Positions 20,987-31,411 of a stretch of DNA of 64,000 nt are shown here, one piece after another (the first letter of the stretch is position 1; each line of letters begins with the position of its first letter). This stretch comes from Pseudomonas putida (GTDB taxonomy: Bacteria; Pseudomonadota; Gammaproteobacteria; Pseudomonadales; Pseudomonadaceae): assembly GCF_009883635.2 (NCBI RefSeq), contig NZ_CP026115.2:620001-684000 (forward strand), written 5' to 3'. The translations under genes and the position numbers were made by a program. The notes below the pieces were generated by a model. The model saw only the letters and a program-made list of their open reading frames with translations. It did not search any database and was not told the DNA's origin.

Positions 20987-21771
20987 GCCTGGCTCCAGCG
21001 GTCGAACAGGCCCTTGATCAGGCTGGCGGTGTCGGTCGGCCGCTCCAGCGGGAACATGTGCCCGCCCGGCACGCTGTGGTACTCGCCCCGCGGCATGCCG
21101 CGCACCGCCAGTGCATGGTGACGGCGGATGACGTTGCTGCGCTCGCCACGCACCATTGCCAAGGGCACCTGCAACTGGCGCGCAGGCGCCGGGCTGGCGT
21201 GCGGGATATTGCGGTAGATGCTTATCTCGGTGGCCGGGTCGAAGCGCAAGCGCAAGCCCTCCTCGTCCGTTTGCAGGCCATGCTCGAGGTAGGCTTCCAG
21301 GCAATCCGGGTCGAAGTGGCGGAACAGCGACTTGCTGGCAAAATAGTCACGCGCGCTGTCACGGTCGGCAAACGCTTCACGTCGCCCGAGAGTCCGGCCA
21401 GCCGGGGTGATGCGGTCGATGAAGCCAAAGCGCTTGGCGGTGCGCAGCAGCCACTGGTCTGCGCGGGTCAATAACGGTGAGTCGAGCATCACCACGCCGC
21501 GGTACAACTCGGGCCGGCGCAAGGCGGCGTGCAGGTGCAGCACGCCGCCCAGCGAATGGCCGACGCCCCACACTGGCGCCGCCTGCTGCGCCAGGTGATA
21601 CAGCAGTTCGTCGACCAGCTGCTGCCAGTTGTCGTCCACCGGAAAGCGCGGGTCATGGGCGTGCTGGGCCAGATGACTGACCTGATAATCCGGCGCCAGT
21701 GCGGCGAACAGCTTGCCGTAGGTGGCCGAGGGAAAACCGTTGGCATGGGCGAAGAAGATCTGCTGCGACAT
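20983..21771 (-). CDS. Alpha/beta hydrolase
   Basis: This 262-residue enzyme has 'FFAHANGFPSATY' near the N-terminus, nucleophile elbow 'GHSLGGV' and a C-terminal 'VPGGHMFPLE' histidine. It differs clearly from the downstream hydrolase, so this is not a recent duplication. The ATG at 21771 is used because the FFAHANGFP strand follows directly. Function is not assigned. It overlaps the next gene by four bases. Confidence 0.9.
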   Translation of the reverse strand: MSQQIFFAHANGFPSATYGKLFAALAPDYQVSHLAQHAHDPRFPVDDNWQQLVDELLYHLAQQAAPVWGVGHSLGGVLHLHAALRRPELYRGVVMLDSPLLTRADQWLLRTAKRFGFIDRITPAGRTLGRREAFADRDSARDYFASKSLFRHFDPDCLEAYLEHGLQTDEEGLRLRFDPATEISIYRNIPHASPAPARQLQVPLAMVRGERSNVIRRHHALAVRGMPRGEYHSVPGGHMFPLERPTDTASLIKGLFDRWSQA

Positions 21772-21863
21772 GGCGCCTGGTCCGGACGGGGATGATGGCT
21801 CATTGTCGGCATCGCGCCGGCACTCGGCAACGTTTGTAAAGGTCATCGCCAAGGGCAATCAGG

Positions 21864-22250
21864 TCACGCCGACTGGTCGAAGCTGGCCAGCGAACGGCGC
21901 AGACAGGCTTGCATGTAGGCAATCTGACTCTCCAGCGCCTCACGGGCCAGGCTCTGCTCCTGGAGGTCGAGTTGCAGTCGGCGCAGGGCCAGGCAGCTGG
22001 TTTGCAGCAGCAGAGACATGCGCATGCAGGATTTCTGCAGATCGCGCAGGTCCTGTTCGACCAACTGGTTGTCACTGGGGTGCTGCTCGACCTTGTTACG
22101 GACTATGCCCATCAGGTGATAGAGCTTGGCGTCGGCGGCCTCGCGCAACAGCGCGTACTGGGCGAAATCGAGACGTTGGTCACGCTGCACGGTTTCAATC
22201 GTGGGCTGCAGATCCAGAGAGCGCAAAAGCTCGTGCACCAACCCCCTCAT
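21864..22250 (-). CDS. Hypothetical coiled-coil protein
   Basis: This 128-residue protein is almost entirely helical by composition, rich in Leu, Gln, Arg and Glu, with likely coiled coil over residues ~50-115. It has no signal peptide or membrane segment. I do not recognise a family. It stands between sixA and the hydrolase pair on the same strand, with spacers of about 90 bases on both sides. Confidence 0.7.
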   Translation of the reverse strand: MRGLVHELLRSLDLQPTIETVQRDQRLDFAQYALLREAADAKLYHLMGIVRNKVEQHPSDNQLVEQDLRDLQKSCMRMSLLLQTSCLALRRLQLDLQEQSLAREALESQIAYMQACLRRSLASFDQSA

Positions 22251-22348
22251 TCAATGCTCCCTGCCCTGTCATCTGCCGTTCATCGTGACGCCAAGCATCT
22301 GTTGGATCCAAATGCCTGGCAACTGGCAAAAATGCCAGTTGCTTCCGC

Positions 22349-22807
22349 TCACACTGGCGAACTAAGCGCGCGCAACGTCATCAGCCCTGCCAGCGGCCAG
22401 TCGCCTTCCAGCTCCGCCAGGCTGGCGGTGCTCATGAGGGCAGGCTGCTGAACGTGGCCATGCTCGAGCATGCCGACCAGCGAACCCACCAGTGGCTGGT
22501 GGCTGACCAGCAATACATGCTCCAGGCCCAGGCGCTCGACCTCGCCGATCACCTGCCGCACGTCGCTTTCAGGTGTCAGCCACGGCACGGTGCGCACGGG
22601 CTCGGCGAAGCCCAGGGTGTCATGCACCAGCGCAGCCGTCTGCTGGGCCCGCACATACGGGCTGGCGATGATCGCCTGCAACGGCTGGCCCAGCAGCCGG
22701 GCCGCACTGTGCAGCACCTGCTCGCGGCCATGGCCGGTCAGGCGCCGCTCAGCGTCGGTGTTGGCGCGCGGCTCCGCCTCGCCGTGGCGCAGCACCCACA
22801 GCTTCAC
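22349..22807 (-). CDS. sixA: Phosphohistidine phosphatase SixA
   Basis: This 152-residue histidine-phosphatase superfamily protein has the catalytic 'RHG' (R7, H8), the middle 'SPYVRAQQTA' arginine and the late 'LVSHQPLVG' histidine. SixA removes phosphate from histidines of phosphorelay (Hpt) or PTS proteins. The start is GTG, overlapping the stop of the DUF4389 gene by four bases (GTGA), so translation is coupled. Confidence 0.92.
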   Translation of the reverse strand: MKLWVLRHGEAEPRANTDAERRLTGHGREQVLHSAARLLGQPLQAIIASPYVRAQQTAALVHDTLGFAEPVRTVPWLTPESDVRQVIGEVERLGLEHVLLVSHQPLVGSLVGMLEHGHVQQPALMSTASLAELEGDWPLAGLMTLRALSSPV

Positions 22808-23151
22808 AGCTTAGGCTCCTCGTCACGCACCGGGTGCGGTGCCGGGGCCACCGCATGGGGGGCCTCGCCTTGCGGAGCACGGGCTGCTGGCCAGTCGGCG
22901 AACGGCCAGGGTTTCTGGTCCGTGTGGAAGGTACCGAAACGGCCGATCTGCGCCAGGTACTGGCTCAGGCTGTCACCGAAGTTCATCAGGCTGGCGCTTG
23001 GTGCGCCATACACCAGGCGGTAGATCAGTTGCACCAGTACCAGGCCACCGAGCAGCAGCTCGGCCAGTTGCCAGACCACCAGGAACACCAGCATCCACAG
23101 CACCCGCAGGATGATCGACTCGCGCTGGGCGCGCTCGGGTGTTTCGTTCAT
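22804..23151 (-). CDS. DUF4389 membrane protein
   Basis: This 115-residue protein has a long hydrophobic region (residues ~14-48), probably one or two membrane helices, followed by the 'YRLVYGAPSASLMNFGDSLS' stretch typical of DUF4389 and a Pro/Ala-rich tail. Function is unknown. It lies between gpsA (15 bases upstream) and sixA (overlapping), so the three form one unit. Confidence 0.87.
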   Translation of the reverse strand: MNETPERAQRESIILRVLWMLVFLVVWQLAELLLGGLVLVQLIYRLVYGAPSASLMNFGDSLSQYLAQIGRFGTFHTDQKPWPFADWPAARAPQGEAPHAVAPAPHPVRDEEPKL

Positions 23152-23166
23152 GTGCTGCTCCTTCGC

Positions 23167-24192
23167 TTAGTTGAAACCACTGATGGAAATGAAATCGACG
23201 TCGGTCTTGGGCTCGGCGCGCATCAGGTGCTCGATCACCTGGTTCAGCGTGCGGCCTTCGAACAGGATGGCGTGCAGGCCGGCCACCAGCGGCATGTAGA
23301 CTTGCACTTCCTGGGCCTTGGCCTTGAGCACCTTGAGCGTATTGACCCCTTCGGCCACTTCGCCCAGGCGGCTGACGGCCTGCTCCAGGCTCAGGCCCTG
23401 GCCCAGGGCGTGGCCGACCTGGTAATTGCGGCTCTTGGGCGACGAGCAGGTGACGATCAGGTCACCGACACCCGCCAAGCCCAGGAACGTCATGGGGTTG
23501 GCCCCCTGGCTGACGGCAAAGCGGGTCATCTCGGCCAGCGCACGGGTGATCAGCATGCTCTTGGTGTTTTCGCCCATCCCCAGGGCCACAGCCATGCCGG
23601 CGATGATGGCGTAGACGTTCTTCAGCGCGCCGCCCAGTTCGACGCCGAAGCGGTCGCTGCTGGCGTAGACCCGGAACGTGCGCCCGTGCAGCACGGCCTG
23701 CACCCGCTGACACAGTGTTTCGTCTTCACTGGCGACCACGGTGGCGGTCAGTGCATGCTCGGCAATCTCGCGGGCCAGGTTGGGGCCGGAGAGCACACCG
23801 ATGCGGGCTTCAGGGGCGATTTCCTCGAGTATCTGGCTCATCAGCTTGAAGCTCTGCGCTTCGATGCCCTTGGTCAGGCTGACCAGGTATTTGCCACGCA
23901 GCAGCTCGGCATGGGGCGCCAGCACGCTGCGCAGGGCACTCGAAGGCAGCGCGACGAAAATCAGGTCGCTGGCTTGCAAGGTGGCCAGCAGGTCGTTGAC
24001 CGGCTCGACACCGTCCTTCAGGCGGATGCCCTTGAGGTAGCGAGGGTTCTCGCGATTGACCCGCATCGCCTCGGCCTGCTCGGGGTCGCGCATCCATTGA
24101 CGCACCGGCACGCCATTCTCGGCCAGCAGGTTCGCCACGGCGGTGCCGAAGCTGCCGCCTCCCAGAACTGCAACAGGTTGCTGTTCAGTCAT
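23167..24192 (-). CDS. gpsA: Glycerol-3-phosphate dehydrogenase [NAD(P)+]
   Basis: This 341-residue cytosolic enzyme reduces dihydroxyacetone phosphate to sn-glycerol-3-phosphate for phospholipid synthesis. The NAD(P) motif '[11 protein letters not shown]' is at the N-terminus. The catalytic-region strings '[10 protein letters not shown]' and '[12 protein letters not shown]' are present. ATG at 24192 is preferred to a TTG two codons earlier. Its downstream partners are DUF4389 and sixA. Confidence 0.96.
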   Translation of the reverse strand: MTEQQPVAVLGGGSFGTAVANLLAENGVPVRQWMRDPEQAEAMRVNRENPRYLKGIRLKDGVEPVNDLLATLQASDLIFVALPSSALRSVLAPHAELLRGKYLVSLTKGIEAQSFKLMSQILEEIAPEARIGVLSGPNLAREIAEHALTATVVASEDETLCQRVQAVLHGRTFRVYASSDRFGVELGGALKNVYAIIAGMAVALGMGENTKSMLITRALAEMTRFAVSQGANPMTFLGLAGVGDLIVTCSSPKSRNYQVGHALGQGLSLEQAVSRLGEVAEGVNTLKVLKAKAQEVQVYMPLVAGLHAILFEGRTLNQVIEHLMRAEPKTDVDFISISGFN

Positions 24193-24312
24193 ATTCAATC
24201 CGTTAAAGCCATTAAGTTAAGTGGCGACCCGCTCATTATACGATTCCCCTGCCAAGCGCCAAGGCTGGCAACACCGATGACACTGTCATGGCCACGTTGC
24301 AACAAATGCAGG

Positions 24313-24356
24313 AGCGGCTTTCGCCGCGATGCGCCGCGCGGGCGGCGCTCGATTTC
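24313..24356. repeat. REP-like fragment upstream of gpsA
   Basis: The text 'aggagcggctttcgccgcgatgcgccgcgcgggcggcgctcgat' contains a short hairpin (GCGGC..TTTC..GCCGC) and shares GGGCGGCGCTCGAT with the hairpin at 4214-4245. It lies in the 231-base spacer between the divergent gpsA and TonB receptor genes. It looks like a single, decayed extragenic repeat. Confidence 0.5.
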
Positions 24357-24423
24357 CGCCACGCTGCACATTTGAAGGCGAGCACACCACTGCACACTGG
24401 CAAAACCGCCTCGGTCAGTTAAC

Positions 24424-26571
24424 ATGCCTGTTTCAACTCTGAGACAAGGCTGTCCTGTGTTCCCTGGCCCGCCCCCCTACCCTCGCCTGCTGTTGCTGAC
24501 TGCCCTTATCGGCGGCTCGGCCATGGCCGATGACTTGTTCATCGACAACACCGACCTACCGCAGGTTCTGACCGCCACGCGCCTGAAACAATCCCCGGCG
24601 GCGGTACCAGGCAGCATGACGGTACTCGACAACGAGCTGATTCGCGCCAGCGGTGCCCGCGACATCCCCGAACTGTTGCGCCTGGTACCGGGCATGATGA
24701 TCGGCTACGGCGCCGGCAACCAGCCGACCGTCAACTACCACGGCAGCAACGTCAACGATGCACGGCGCATGCAGGTGCTGATCGACGGCCGCTCGGTGTA
24801 CCGCGCAGGCTTGGCCACGGTGGACTGGAGCGACATCCCGGTCGCCATCGAGGACATCGAGCGCATCGAGGTGTTTCGCGGCCCCAACACCGTCAGCTAC
24901 GGCGCCAATGCGCTGATGGCCGTGGTCAACATCCTCACCCGCAACCCGGCCGACAGCCACGGCACGCGCATGAAGCTGACCCGCGGCCAGGATGGCATCA
25001 ACGACTATTACCTCAGCCACGGCTTCGGCTGGGACGGCGGCGACATGCGCCTGTCGGTGTCCGGCCAGCAGGACGATGGCTTCGACGAGAACCAGTTCGG
25101 CCAGGACTACCGCGACAGCCGCCGCCTGAACCGCTTCAACCTCAGTGTCAGCCACATCCTGGCGCCGGACCAGACCCTGGAATGGCAACTGGCGGCCAAG
25201 GAAGGCAGCAACCAGCGGCCGTATACCTACCAGCCGGTATTCCCCTACGTCACCCAGGCCGGCGACAACGCCGACGTCAACGCCAAGGACTATGCCGGCT
25301 CGGTACGCTGGAACATCGACTTCAATCCCGAGCACAGCCTGTATGTGCAGGGTTCGGCCCAGCAATTCGACCGCCAGCAGGTCTGGCGCGCCTGCGATGC
25401 GGCGCTGTCGTTCAGCCCCGAGTTGACCCGTTTATGGCAGATGAACCCTGACTTTGCCGAAAAGGTCGCCCGCGGGGCGAACAACCCGCCAAGCAGCAGC
25501 AACCCCGAGGAGCAGGCGCTGGTCGATGCGATCAAGGACCAGTGGAACAACCAGGGTGGCAAGAATGTGGTCTGCGGCGATGTCGACCAGAGCACCCGCG
25601 AGACCCGCTATGACCTCGAAGTCCAGGACACCCTGAGCCTGACCGACAGCCTGCGCCTGCTCAGCGGCATGAACTACCGCTATGACCGCGCCGATTCGCA
25701 GACCTACTTCAACGGCAGCATCGACGACCAGACCTGGCGCCTGTTCGGCCAGCTGGAATGGCGCGCCGACGAGCACTGGATTGTCCAGGGCGGCGCGATG
25801 TTCGAAGACTCGCGCCTGTCCGGCAGCTCGCTGACTCCGCGCATGGCGGTGAACTACCTGATCACGCCGCGCCACGGCCTGCGTGCGGTGTACTCCGAAG
25901 CCGTGCGCTCGCCGGACATGTTCGAGAACAACGTCAACTGGAGCTACACGGTCAAGAACCTGAGCCCCACCGCATTCGGCCAGCGCAATGCCGAATACTT
26001 CGTCAAGACCCGCGGCCCTGGCGACCTCGAACAGGAACGCATGCGCTCGCGCGAGCTGGGCTATAACGGCTACTTCAGCGACTTCGACCTGAGCATGGAT
26101 GTGAAGCTGTTCTACGACGAGATCACCGGAATGATCAGCGAGCCCCTGAAGAACAACCAGTACATCGCCAGCAACGCCAACAAGGCTCGCTTCAGCGGCA
26201 GCGAGGCGCAGTTCGACTGGCGCCTGGCGCCACGCGACCGCCTGCGCCTGACCTATGCCTATGTCGATGCCTGGGCCAGCAACCCCGCCGACCGTCGTCT
26301 CAGCGCACGCAACAGTGGCTCGGCCGGCTGGATGCGCGAATGGGGCGAGGGTTGGTCGAGCGCGCTGTTCTATTACGGTGACGACGCCCTCAATACGTAC
26401 CGCTACGAACGCGTCGACCTGCGCGTGGCCAAGCGCTTCCGTATCCAGGGCAGCACCTTGGAGCTGGCCGGGCTGTGGCAGCAACGCCTGGACGACCAGC
26501 CCACCACGGTGGAGCAGAACCGTTATGACAGCCGCCACCGCCTGAGCTTCAGCGCGGAGCTGGAGTTCTGA
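24424..26571 (+). CDS. TonB-dependent outer-membrane receptor
   Basis: This 715-residue protein has an export signal ending near 'GGSAMADD', a plug domain (~40-170, with 'PGSMTVLDNELIRASGARDIPELLRL' split over its first helix region and 'VFRGPNTVSYGANALMAVVNI'), and a beta-barrel ending in aromatic 'FSAELEF'. The ligand is unknown; the plug resembles vitamin B12/siderophore receptors. It overlaps the next gene by one base (TGATG), which ties it to the binding protein and hybrid kinase. ATG 24424 is used, though a later GTG near 24457 would also leave a signal peptide. Confidence 0.9.
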   Translation: MPVSTLRQGCPVFPGPPPYPRLLLLTALIGGSAMADDLFIDNTDLPQVLTATRLKQSPAAVPGSMTVLDNELIRASGARDIPELLRLVPGMMIGYGAGNQPTVNYHGSNVNDARRMQVLIDGRSVYRAGLATVDWSDIPVAIEDIERIEVFRGPNTVSYGANALMAVVNILTRNPADSHGTRMKLTRGQDGINDYYLSHGFGWDGGDMRLSVSGQQDDGFDENQFGQDYRDSRRLNRFNLSVSHILAPDQTLEWQLAAKEGSNQRPYTYQPVFPYVTQAGDNADVNAKDYAGSVRWNIDFNPEHSLYVQGSAQQFDRQQVWRACDAALSFSPELTRLWQMNPDFAEKVARGANNPPSSSNPEEQALVDAIKDQWNNQGGKNVVCGDVDQSTRETRYDLEVQDTLSLTDSLRLLSGMNYRYDRADSQTYFNGSIDDQTWRLFGQLEWRADEHWIVQGGAMFEDSRLSGSSLTPRMAVNYLITPRHGLRAVYSEAVRSPDMFENNVNWSYTVKNLSPTAFGQRNAEYFVKTRGPGDLEQERMRSRELGYNGYFSDFDLSMDVKLFYDEITGMISEPLKNNQYIASNANKARFSGSEAQFDWRLAPRDRLRLTYAYVDAWASNPADRRLSARNSGSAGWMREWGEGWSSALFYYGDDALNTYRYERVDLRVAKRFRIQGSTLELAGLWQQRLDDQPTTVEQNRYDSRHRLSFSAELEF

Positions 26572-27461
26572 TGGCCCGGCTGCTGCGCCTGCTGCTGTTC
26601 TGCCTGTGGCCACTGGGTACGCTGTCTGCCAGCGAAATCCTGCTGGTTGGCGGCGAAGACCAGCCTGGCGTACGCAGCTTCGTCGAAGCCCTGCAAGGCC
26701 GCCGCAGCCATGACCAGGTGCGTTTCCAGAGCGTCGCCGCGTTGCCCCGCCCCGCTCAGCTCAAGGCTGACGTGCGCCTGGTGCTGCTCGACAACAGCGC
26801 GCTGGAGTGGCGCCTGAGCGAAAACAGCGGGCCACCTGCGCTGGCCATGCGCGTCAGCCGGGTACAGGCTGAACAACGCCTGGGAAAGTCGCGCCCTGCG
26901 TATCTGACCCTGCTGTGGAGCGACCCGCCGCTGGCGCGGCAGCTGCGCCTGGCCCGTTACCTGTTGCCGCAGGCCCAGCGCATCGGCGTGCTGTACGGTG
27001 AGCACAGCCATTTCCTGCTCGACGAACTACGCCAGGCGGCACGCCCGCTGGGCCTGGAAATCGTCGCCCAGGACTGGCCGGACCAACGCGACAGCCGGCC
27101 CCTGCAACATCTGCTGGCCAACAGCGACGTGCTGCTCGGCCTCGACGACCCCGAACTGTACAATTCCAAGACAGCGAAAAACCTGCTGCTCAGCAGCTAT
27201 GGCCGGCAGATGGCGCTGATCGGCCCGAACGCCGGCTTCGTCCGCGCCGGCGCCCTGGCCAGCACCTACAGCGACCAGGATGACTGGCTGGCGGTGCTCG
27301 ACCAACTGCTCGAGCAACCCCCGGCGCGCTGGCCGCGCAGCCTGTACCCGGCGCGCTACGGCGTCAGCGGCAACCAGCAGGTGGCGCGTGCCCTGGGCCT
27401 TGAACCGATCGATCCGAACGCCACTGCCAAGGCCCTGGCCGAAGGAGAACCCACCCCATGA
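26571..27461 (+). CDS. Periplasmic binding protein, ABC-sub-bind type, without ABC partner
   Basis: This 296-residue protein has a signal peptide ending near 'LGTLSASE' and two alpha/beta lobes ('[20 protein letters not shown]', '[14 protein letters not shown]', '[14 protein letters not shown]') consistent with the PF04392-like substrate-binding fold. No ABC permease or ATPase is nearby. It is enclosed by the TonB receptor (1-base overlap) and the hybrid kinase (4-base ATGA overlap), so a sensing role in the periplasm is inferred. Confidence 0.8.
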   Translation: MARLLRLLLFCLWPLGTLSASEILLVGGEDQPGVRSFVEALQGRRSHDQVRFQSVAALPRPAQLKADVRLVLLDNSALEWRLSENSGPPALAMRVSRVQAEQRLGKSRPAYLTLLWSDPPLARQLRLARYLLPQAQRIGVLYGEHSHFLLDELRQAARPLGLEIVAQDWPDQRDSRPLQHLLANSDVLLGLDDPELYNSKTAKNLLLSSYGRQMALIGPNAGFVRAGALASTYSDQDDWLAVLDQLLEQPPARWPRSLYPARYGVSGNQQVARALGLEPIDPNATAKALAEGEPTP

Positions 27462-29389
27462 GCAAACGCCTGAGCTGGGACATCCACACCCGCACCCAGA
27501 TCATCAGCCTGGGCCCGGCCTTGTTGCTGACCTTGCTGTTGATCAGCTTTTTCACCTTCGTGCGGATCCAGGATCTGCGCCAGGAGCTGAACCACACCGG
27601 GCAGCTGATTGCCAACCAACTGGCACCGGCCTCCGAGTACGGTGTCATCTCCGGTAACAATGAAGTGCTCGAAGGCCTGATGCGCGCCACCCTGAGCATC
27701 CCGCACGTGCGCTTCCTCGAAGTGCAGGACAGCCGCAACCACATCCTGGTGTACGTCGAGCAGCAGGACGAGAGCAACAACCGTGCGCAGCAGGTGGAAG
27801 TGTTCCAGGCGCCGATCCGCCTGCAGCAGATCCGCCTGGACAGCGACTTCCTGCAACAGGGCAAGGCGCCGACACCGGCCATCGGCGACGACTACCTGGG
27901 CCGGGTGATCGTCGGCATGTCGGACGATGCCTTCAGCCAGCGCCAGCAGGAAATCGTGATCAAGGCAGGCATCCTGGCGCTGTTCGCCCTGCTGTTCACC
28001 TTCCTTCTTGCCCGCCGCCTGGCCATGAGCCTGGCCAAGCCGATCAGCGACATGGGCCATGCGGTCAAGGCCATCCAGCAGGGTGAGTACAACGCACCCC
28101 TGCCGGTGGTCGACGACAGCGAACTCGGCCACCTGGCGCGGCATATCAACAACCTCGCCAATGCCCTGGACCAGGCCAGCGCCGAACAGAAGCAGGCCAT
28201 CGCCCAGTTGATCCAGGCACGCGAGGAAGCCGAACAGGCCAACGGCGCCAAGTCGGAGTTCCTGGCCATGATGAGCCACGAATTGCGCACCCCCATGAAC
28301 GGCGTGCTGGGCATGCTGCAACTGCTGGAGACCACCCAGCTGACCAGTGAACAGGCGGATTACACGGCGGTGGCCAGCGAGTCCACCGGGCATTTGCTGA
28401 AGGTCATCAATGACATCCTCGACTTCTCGCGCATCGAACGCACGACGCTGCAGCTTGAGCACATCGACTTCAACCTTGTCGAGCTGATCGCCAGCAGCGT
28501 GCAGTCGTTCCAGCACAGCGCCCAGCAGCGCGGCCTGGAACTGCACCTGCAGTTGCCGGCAGAGGGCGCACAGCCGCAGGTGGTCGGCGACCCGACGCGC
28601 ATCCGCCAGATCCTCCTCAACCTGATCGGCAATGCCCTGAAGTTCACCGAGCGCGGCCAGGTGCAGGTCGAGGCGCACTGGCAGCTGCTCGACCGGCAAT
28701 TGCTGTGGTTCACCTGCAGCGTACGAGACACCGGCATCGGCATCGACAGCGAACGCCTGGAAATGATGTTCGTCGCCTTCCAGCAAGCCGACAGCTCGAT
28801 TTCGCGACGCTATGGCGGCACCGGCCTGGGCCTGTCGATCGCCCGCACCCTGGCTGAACGCATGGGCGGCAAGCTGCGCGGTGAAAGCCGCGAAGGGTTG
28901 GGCTCGACCTTTACCCTGGAAATGCCGCTGCCGCTGGCCAGTACCGTATCGGCAACGCTACCCGGCAGTTCGGGGGCCAATGCACCGCTCGAAGTCGGCA
29001 AACGCATCCTGCTGGTGGAGGACAATCCGGTCAATCAGAGCGTCATCGAAGCCATGTTGCGCAGCCTGGGGATGGAGGTCAGCGTGGCCCACGACGGGCT
29101 TCAGGCGGTGGAGCAGGTCAGCCAGCAGCCGTTCGCCGCCGTGCTGATGGATTGCCGCCTGCCCCACATGGATGGCTACGAAGCGACCCGGCGCATCCGC
29201 CTGTTGCCGGCCTGCGCCCAGCTGCCGATCATCGCCTTGACCGCCAATGCCCTGCAGGGTGACCGCGAACGTTGCATGGCCGCCGGCATGAATGATTACC
29301 TGAGCAAACCGTTCCGCCGCACCGAGTTGCAGCGGGTATTGCAGCGCTGGTTGCCTGGACGGACAGCAGCGACTGGCGATAAATGCTAA
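27458..29389 (+). CDS. Hybrid sensor histidine kinase (PA1611-like)
   Basis: This 643-residue kinase has a membrane helix (~18-38), a periplasmic domain (~40-165), a second helix (~168-186), HAMP (~188-240), a kinase core with H274 in '[12 protein letters not shown]' and 'GTGLGLSI', and a C-terminal receiver with D565 in '[11 protein letters not shown]'. No Hpt domain is present, so a separate phosphotransfer protein is needed. It sits next to fabA, as the RetS-interacting hybrid kinase PA1611 does in P. aeruginosa, so orthology is inferred. Confidence 0.9.
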   Translation: MSKRLSWDIHTRTQIISLGPALLLTLLLISFFTFVRIQDLRQELNHTGQLIANQLAPASEYGVISGNNEVLEGLMRATLSIPHVRFLEVQDSRNHILVYVEQQDESNNRAQQVEVFQAPIRLQQIRLDSDFLQQGKAPTPAIGDDYLGRVIVGMSDDAFSQRQQEIVIKAGILALFALLFTFLLARRLAMSLAKPISDMGHAVKAIQQGEYNAPLPVVDDSELGHLARHINNLANALDQASAEQKQAIAQLIQAREEAEQANGAKSEFLAMMSHELRTPMNGVLGMLQLLETTQLTSEQADYTAVASESTGHLLKVINDILDFSRIERTTLQLEHIDFNLVELIASSVQSFQHSAQQRGLELHLQLPAEGAQPQVVGDPTRIRQILLNLIGNALKFTERGQVQVEAHWQLLDRQLLWFTCSVRDTGIGIDSERLEMMFVAFQQADSSISRRYGGTGLGLSIARTLAERMGGKLRGESREGLGSTFTLEMPLPLASTVSATLPGSSGANAPLEVGKRILLVEDNPVNQSVIEAMLRSLGMEVSVAHDGLQAVEQVSQQPFAAVLMDCRLPHMDGYEATRRIRLLPACAQLPIIALTANALQGDRERCMAAGMNDYLSKPFRRTELQRVLQRWLPGRTAATGDKC

Positions 29390-29430
29390 AGTGCGGCAGT
29401 CTTAAGTACTGGACAGGACCTTGTTCGGAC

Positions 29431-29449
29431 CTGAAAATAGACGTTTCAG
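29431..29449. promoter_or_regulatory. Inverted repeat in the fabA upstream region
   Basis: CTGAAA-N7-TTTCAG lies about 143 bases before the fabA ATG in a 202-base spacer. A second symmetry, CACCTG...CAGGTG, lies just downstream (29454-29478). Both are in a place suited to control of fabAB. The binding factor is unknown, and I see no match to the DesT site I know of. Confidence 0.3.
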
Positions 29450-29591
29450 TGCACACCTGTACTTCTTTCGCCAGGTGCGCTGTGACTTTCACCACAACGC
29501 AATAGTCTACCTGTAGGCTGCCGCCCCAGAAGCAAGAAGGGTCGGCCGGGAAGATTCATCCCCTGCCACAGGGGGTTATTGAGGAGCTCGC

Positions 29592-30107
29592 ATGACCAAA
29601 CAACACGCCTTTACTCGGGAAGACCTGCTGCGCTGCAGTCGCGGTGAGCTGTTCGGCCCAGGTAATGCGCAACTGCCCGCGCCGAACATGCTGATGGTCG
29701 ATCGCATCACCCATATCAGCGAAGAAGGCGGCAAGTACGGCAAAGGTGAATTGGTCGCCGAGCTGGATATCACCCCGGACCTGTGGTTCTTTGCCTGCCA
29801 CTTCGAAGGCGACCCGGTGATGCCGGGCTGCCTGGGCCTCGATGCCATGTGGCAGCTGGTCGGCTTCTTCCTCGGCTGGCAAGGCCTGCCGGGCCGTGGC
29901 CGCGCGCTGGGTTCGGGCGAAGTGAAATTCTTCGGCCAGGTACTGCCGACCGCCAAGAAAGTCACCTACAACATTCACATCAAGCGCGTCCTGAAGGGCA
30001 AGCTGAACATGGCCATCGCCGATGGCTCGGTCAGCGTTGATGGCCGCGAGATCTACACTGCCGAAGCCCTGCGGGTCGGCGTGTTCACCTCCACTGACAA
30101 TTTCTAA
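29592..30107 (+). CDS. fabA: 3-hydroxydecanoyl-ACP dehydratase/isomerase FabA
   Basis: This 171-residue cytosolic enzyme dehydrates 3-hydroxydecanoyl-ACP and isomerises the trans-2 product to cis-3-decenoyl-ACP, the entry to unsaturated fatty acids. Catalytic H70 ('[12 protein letters not shown]') and D84 ('GLDAMW') are in the standard positions. A strong GAGGAG precedes the ATG. fabB follows after 11 bases. Confidence 0.98.
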   Translation: MTKQHAFTREDLLRCSRGELFGPGNAQLPAPNMLMVDRITHISEEGGKYGKGELVAELDITPDLWFFACHFEGDPVMPGCLGLDAMWQLVGFFLGWQGLPGRGRALGSGEVKFFGQVLPTAKKVTYNIHIKRVLKGKLNMAIADGSVSVDGREIYTAEALRVGVFTSTDNF

Positions 30108-30118
30108 GGGTTATTCGC

Positions 30119-31339
30119 ATGCGCCGCGTCGTTATCACTGGTCTGGGCATCGTATCGTGCCTGGGCAATGACAAAGCTACCGTCACCGAAAACCTGCGCA
30201 ACAGCCGTCCGGGTATCCGTTACAACCCGGAATACAAGGAACAGGGGCTGCGTAGCCAGGTTTCCGGCTCCATCGACCTCAACCTCGAAGAACTGATCGA
30301 CCGCAAGGTCTACCGCTTCGTCGGCCACGCCGCTGCCTACGCCTACCTGGCGATGCAGGACGCGATCAAGGACTCGGGCCTGACCGAAGAGCAGGTTTCC
30401 AACCCGCGCACTGGCCTGGTTGCCGGCTCCGGCGGCGCCTCGACCCTGAACCAGATGGAAGCGCTGGATACCCTGCGCGAGAAAGGCGTCAAGCGCGTCG
30501 GCCCATACCGCGTCACCCGCACCATGGGTAGCACCGTTTCGGCGTGCCTGGCCACCCCGTTCAAGATCAAGGGCATCAACTACTCGATCTCGTCGGCTTG
30601 CGCCACTTCCGCACACTGCATCGGCACCGCCCTGGAGCAGATCCAGTGGGGCAAGCAGGACATCGTCTTCGCCGGTGGCGGTGAAGAAGAGCACTGGAGC
30701 CAGTCGTTCCTGTTCGATGCCATGGGCGCACTGTCGACCAAGCGCAACGAAACCCCGGAACTGGCTTCGCGCGCCTACGACGCCGACCGTGACGGCTTCG
30801 TCATCGCTGGTGGCGGCGGCATGGTCGTGGTCGAGGAGCTGGAACACGCTCTGGCCCGCGGCGCCAAGATCTACGCCGAAATCGTCGGCTACGGTGCAAC
30901 TTCCGACGGCTACGACATGGTCGCGCCAAGCGGCGAAGGCGCCATCCGTTGCATGCAGCAGGCGCTGTCCACCGTCGACACCCCGATCGACTACCTGAAC
31001 ACCCACGGCACTTCCACCCCGGTCGGCGACGTCGCCGAAATGAAGGGCGTGCGTGAAGTGTTCGGCGACAAGGCACCGAAAATCAGCTCGACCAAGAGCC
31101 TGTCGGGCCACTCGCTGGGTGCCGCCGGTGTGCACGAGGCGATCTACTGCCTGCTGATGATGGAAAACAACTTCATCGCCGGCTCCGCCAACATTGACGA
31201 GCTGGACCCTGAAGTTGCCGACCTGCCGGTACTGCGCAAGACCGAAGAAAACGCCAAGATCGACACGGTCATGAGCAACAGCTTCGGCTTCGGCGGCACC
31301 AACGCCACTCTGGTGCTCAAGCGCTGGACTGGCAAGTAA
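30119..31339 (+). CDS. fabB: 3-oxoacyl-ACP synthase I FabB
   Basis: This 406-residue condensing enzyme elongates the cis-3-decenoyl chain made by FabA. The catalytic triad is visible: C161 in 'SSACATSAH', H296 in '[11 protein letters not shown]' and H331 in '[10 protein letters not shown]'. It is the second gene of fabAB and is followed by a strong terminator. Confidence 0.98.
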   Translation: MRRVVITGLGIVSCLGNDKATVTENLRNSRPGIRYNPEYKEQGLRSQVSGSIDLNLEELIDRKVYRFVGHAAAYAYLAMQDAIKDSGLTEEQVSNPRTGLVAGSGGASTLNQMEALDTLREKGVKRVGPYRVTRTMGSTVSACLATPFKIKGINYSISSACATSAHCIGTALEQIQWGKQDIVFAGGGEEEHWSQSFLFDAMGALSTKRNETPELASRAYDADRDGFVIAGGGGMVVVEELEHALARGAKIYAEIVGYGATSDGYDMVAPSGEGAIRCMQQALSTVDTPIDYLNTHGTSTPVGDVAEMKGVREVFGDKAPKISSTKSLSGHSLGAAGVHEAIYCLLMMENNFIAGSANIDELDPEVADLPVLRKTEENAKIDTVMSNSFGFGGTNATLVLKRWTGK

Positions 31340-31358
31340 GACGCTGCTGCGGTAACTG

Positions 31359-31387
31359 AAAACGCCCCGACTGGTTCGGGGCGTTTT
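31359..31387. terminator. Rho-independent terminator after fabB
   Basis: AAAACGCCCCGA-CTGG-TTCGGGGCGTTTT forms a GC-rich stem with A and T tracts on both sides, so it can stop fabAB transcripts and those of the convergent amidohydrolase gene. Confidence 0.9.
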
Positions 31388-31411
31388 CATTTGCGTGGCC
31401 TGTCAGGGCCT

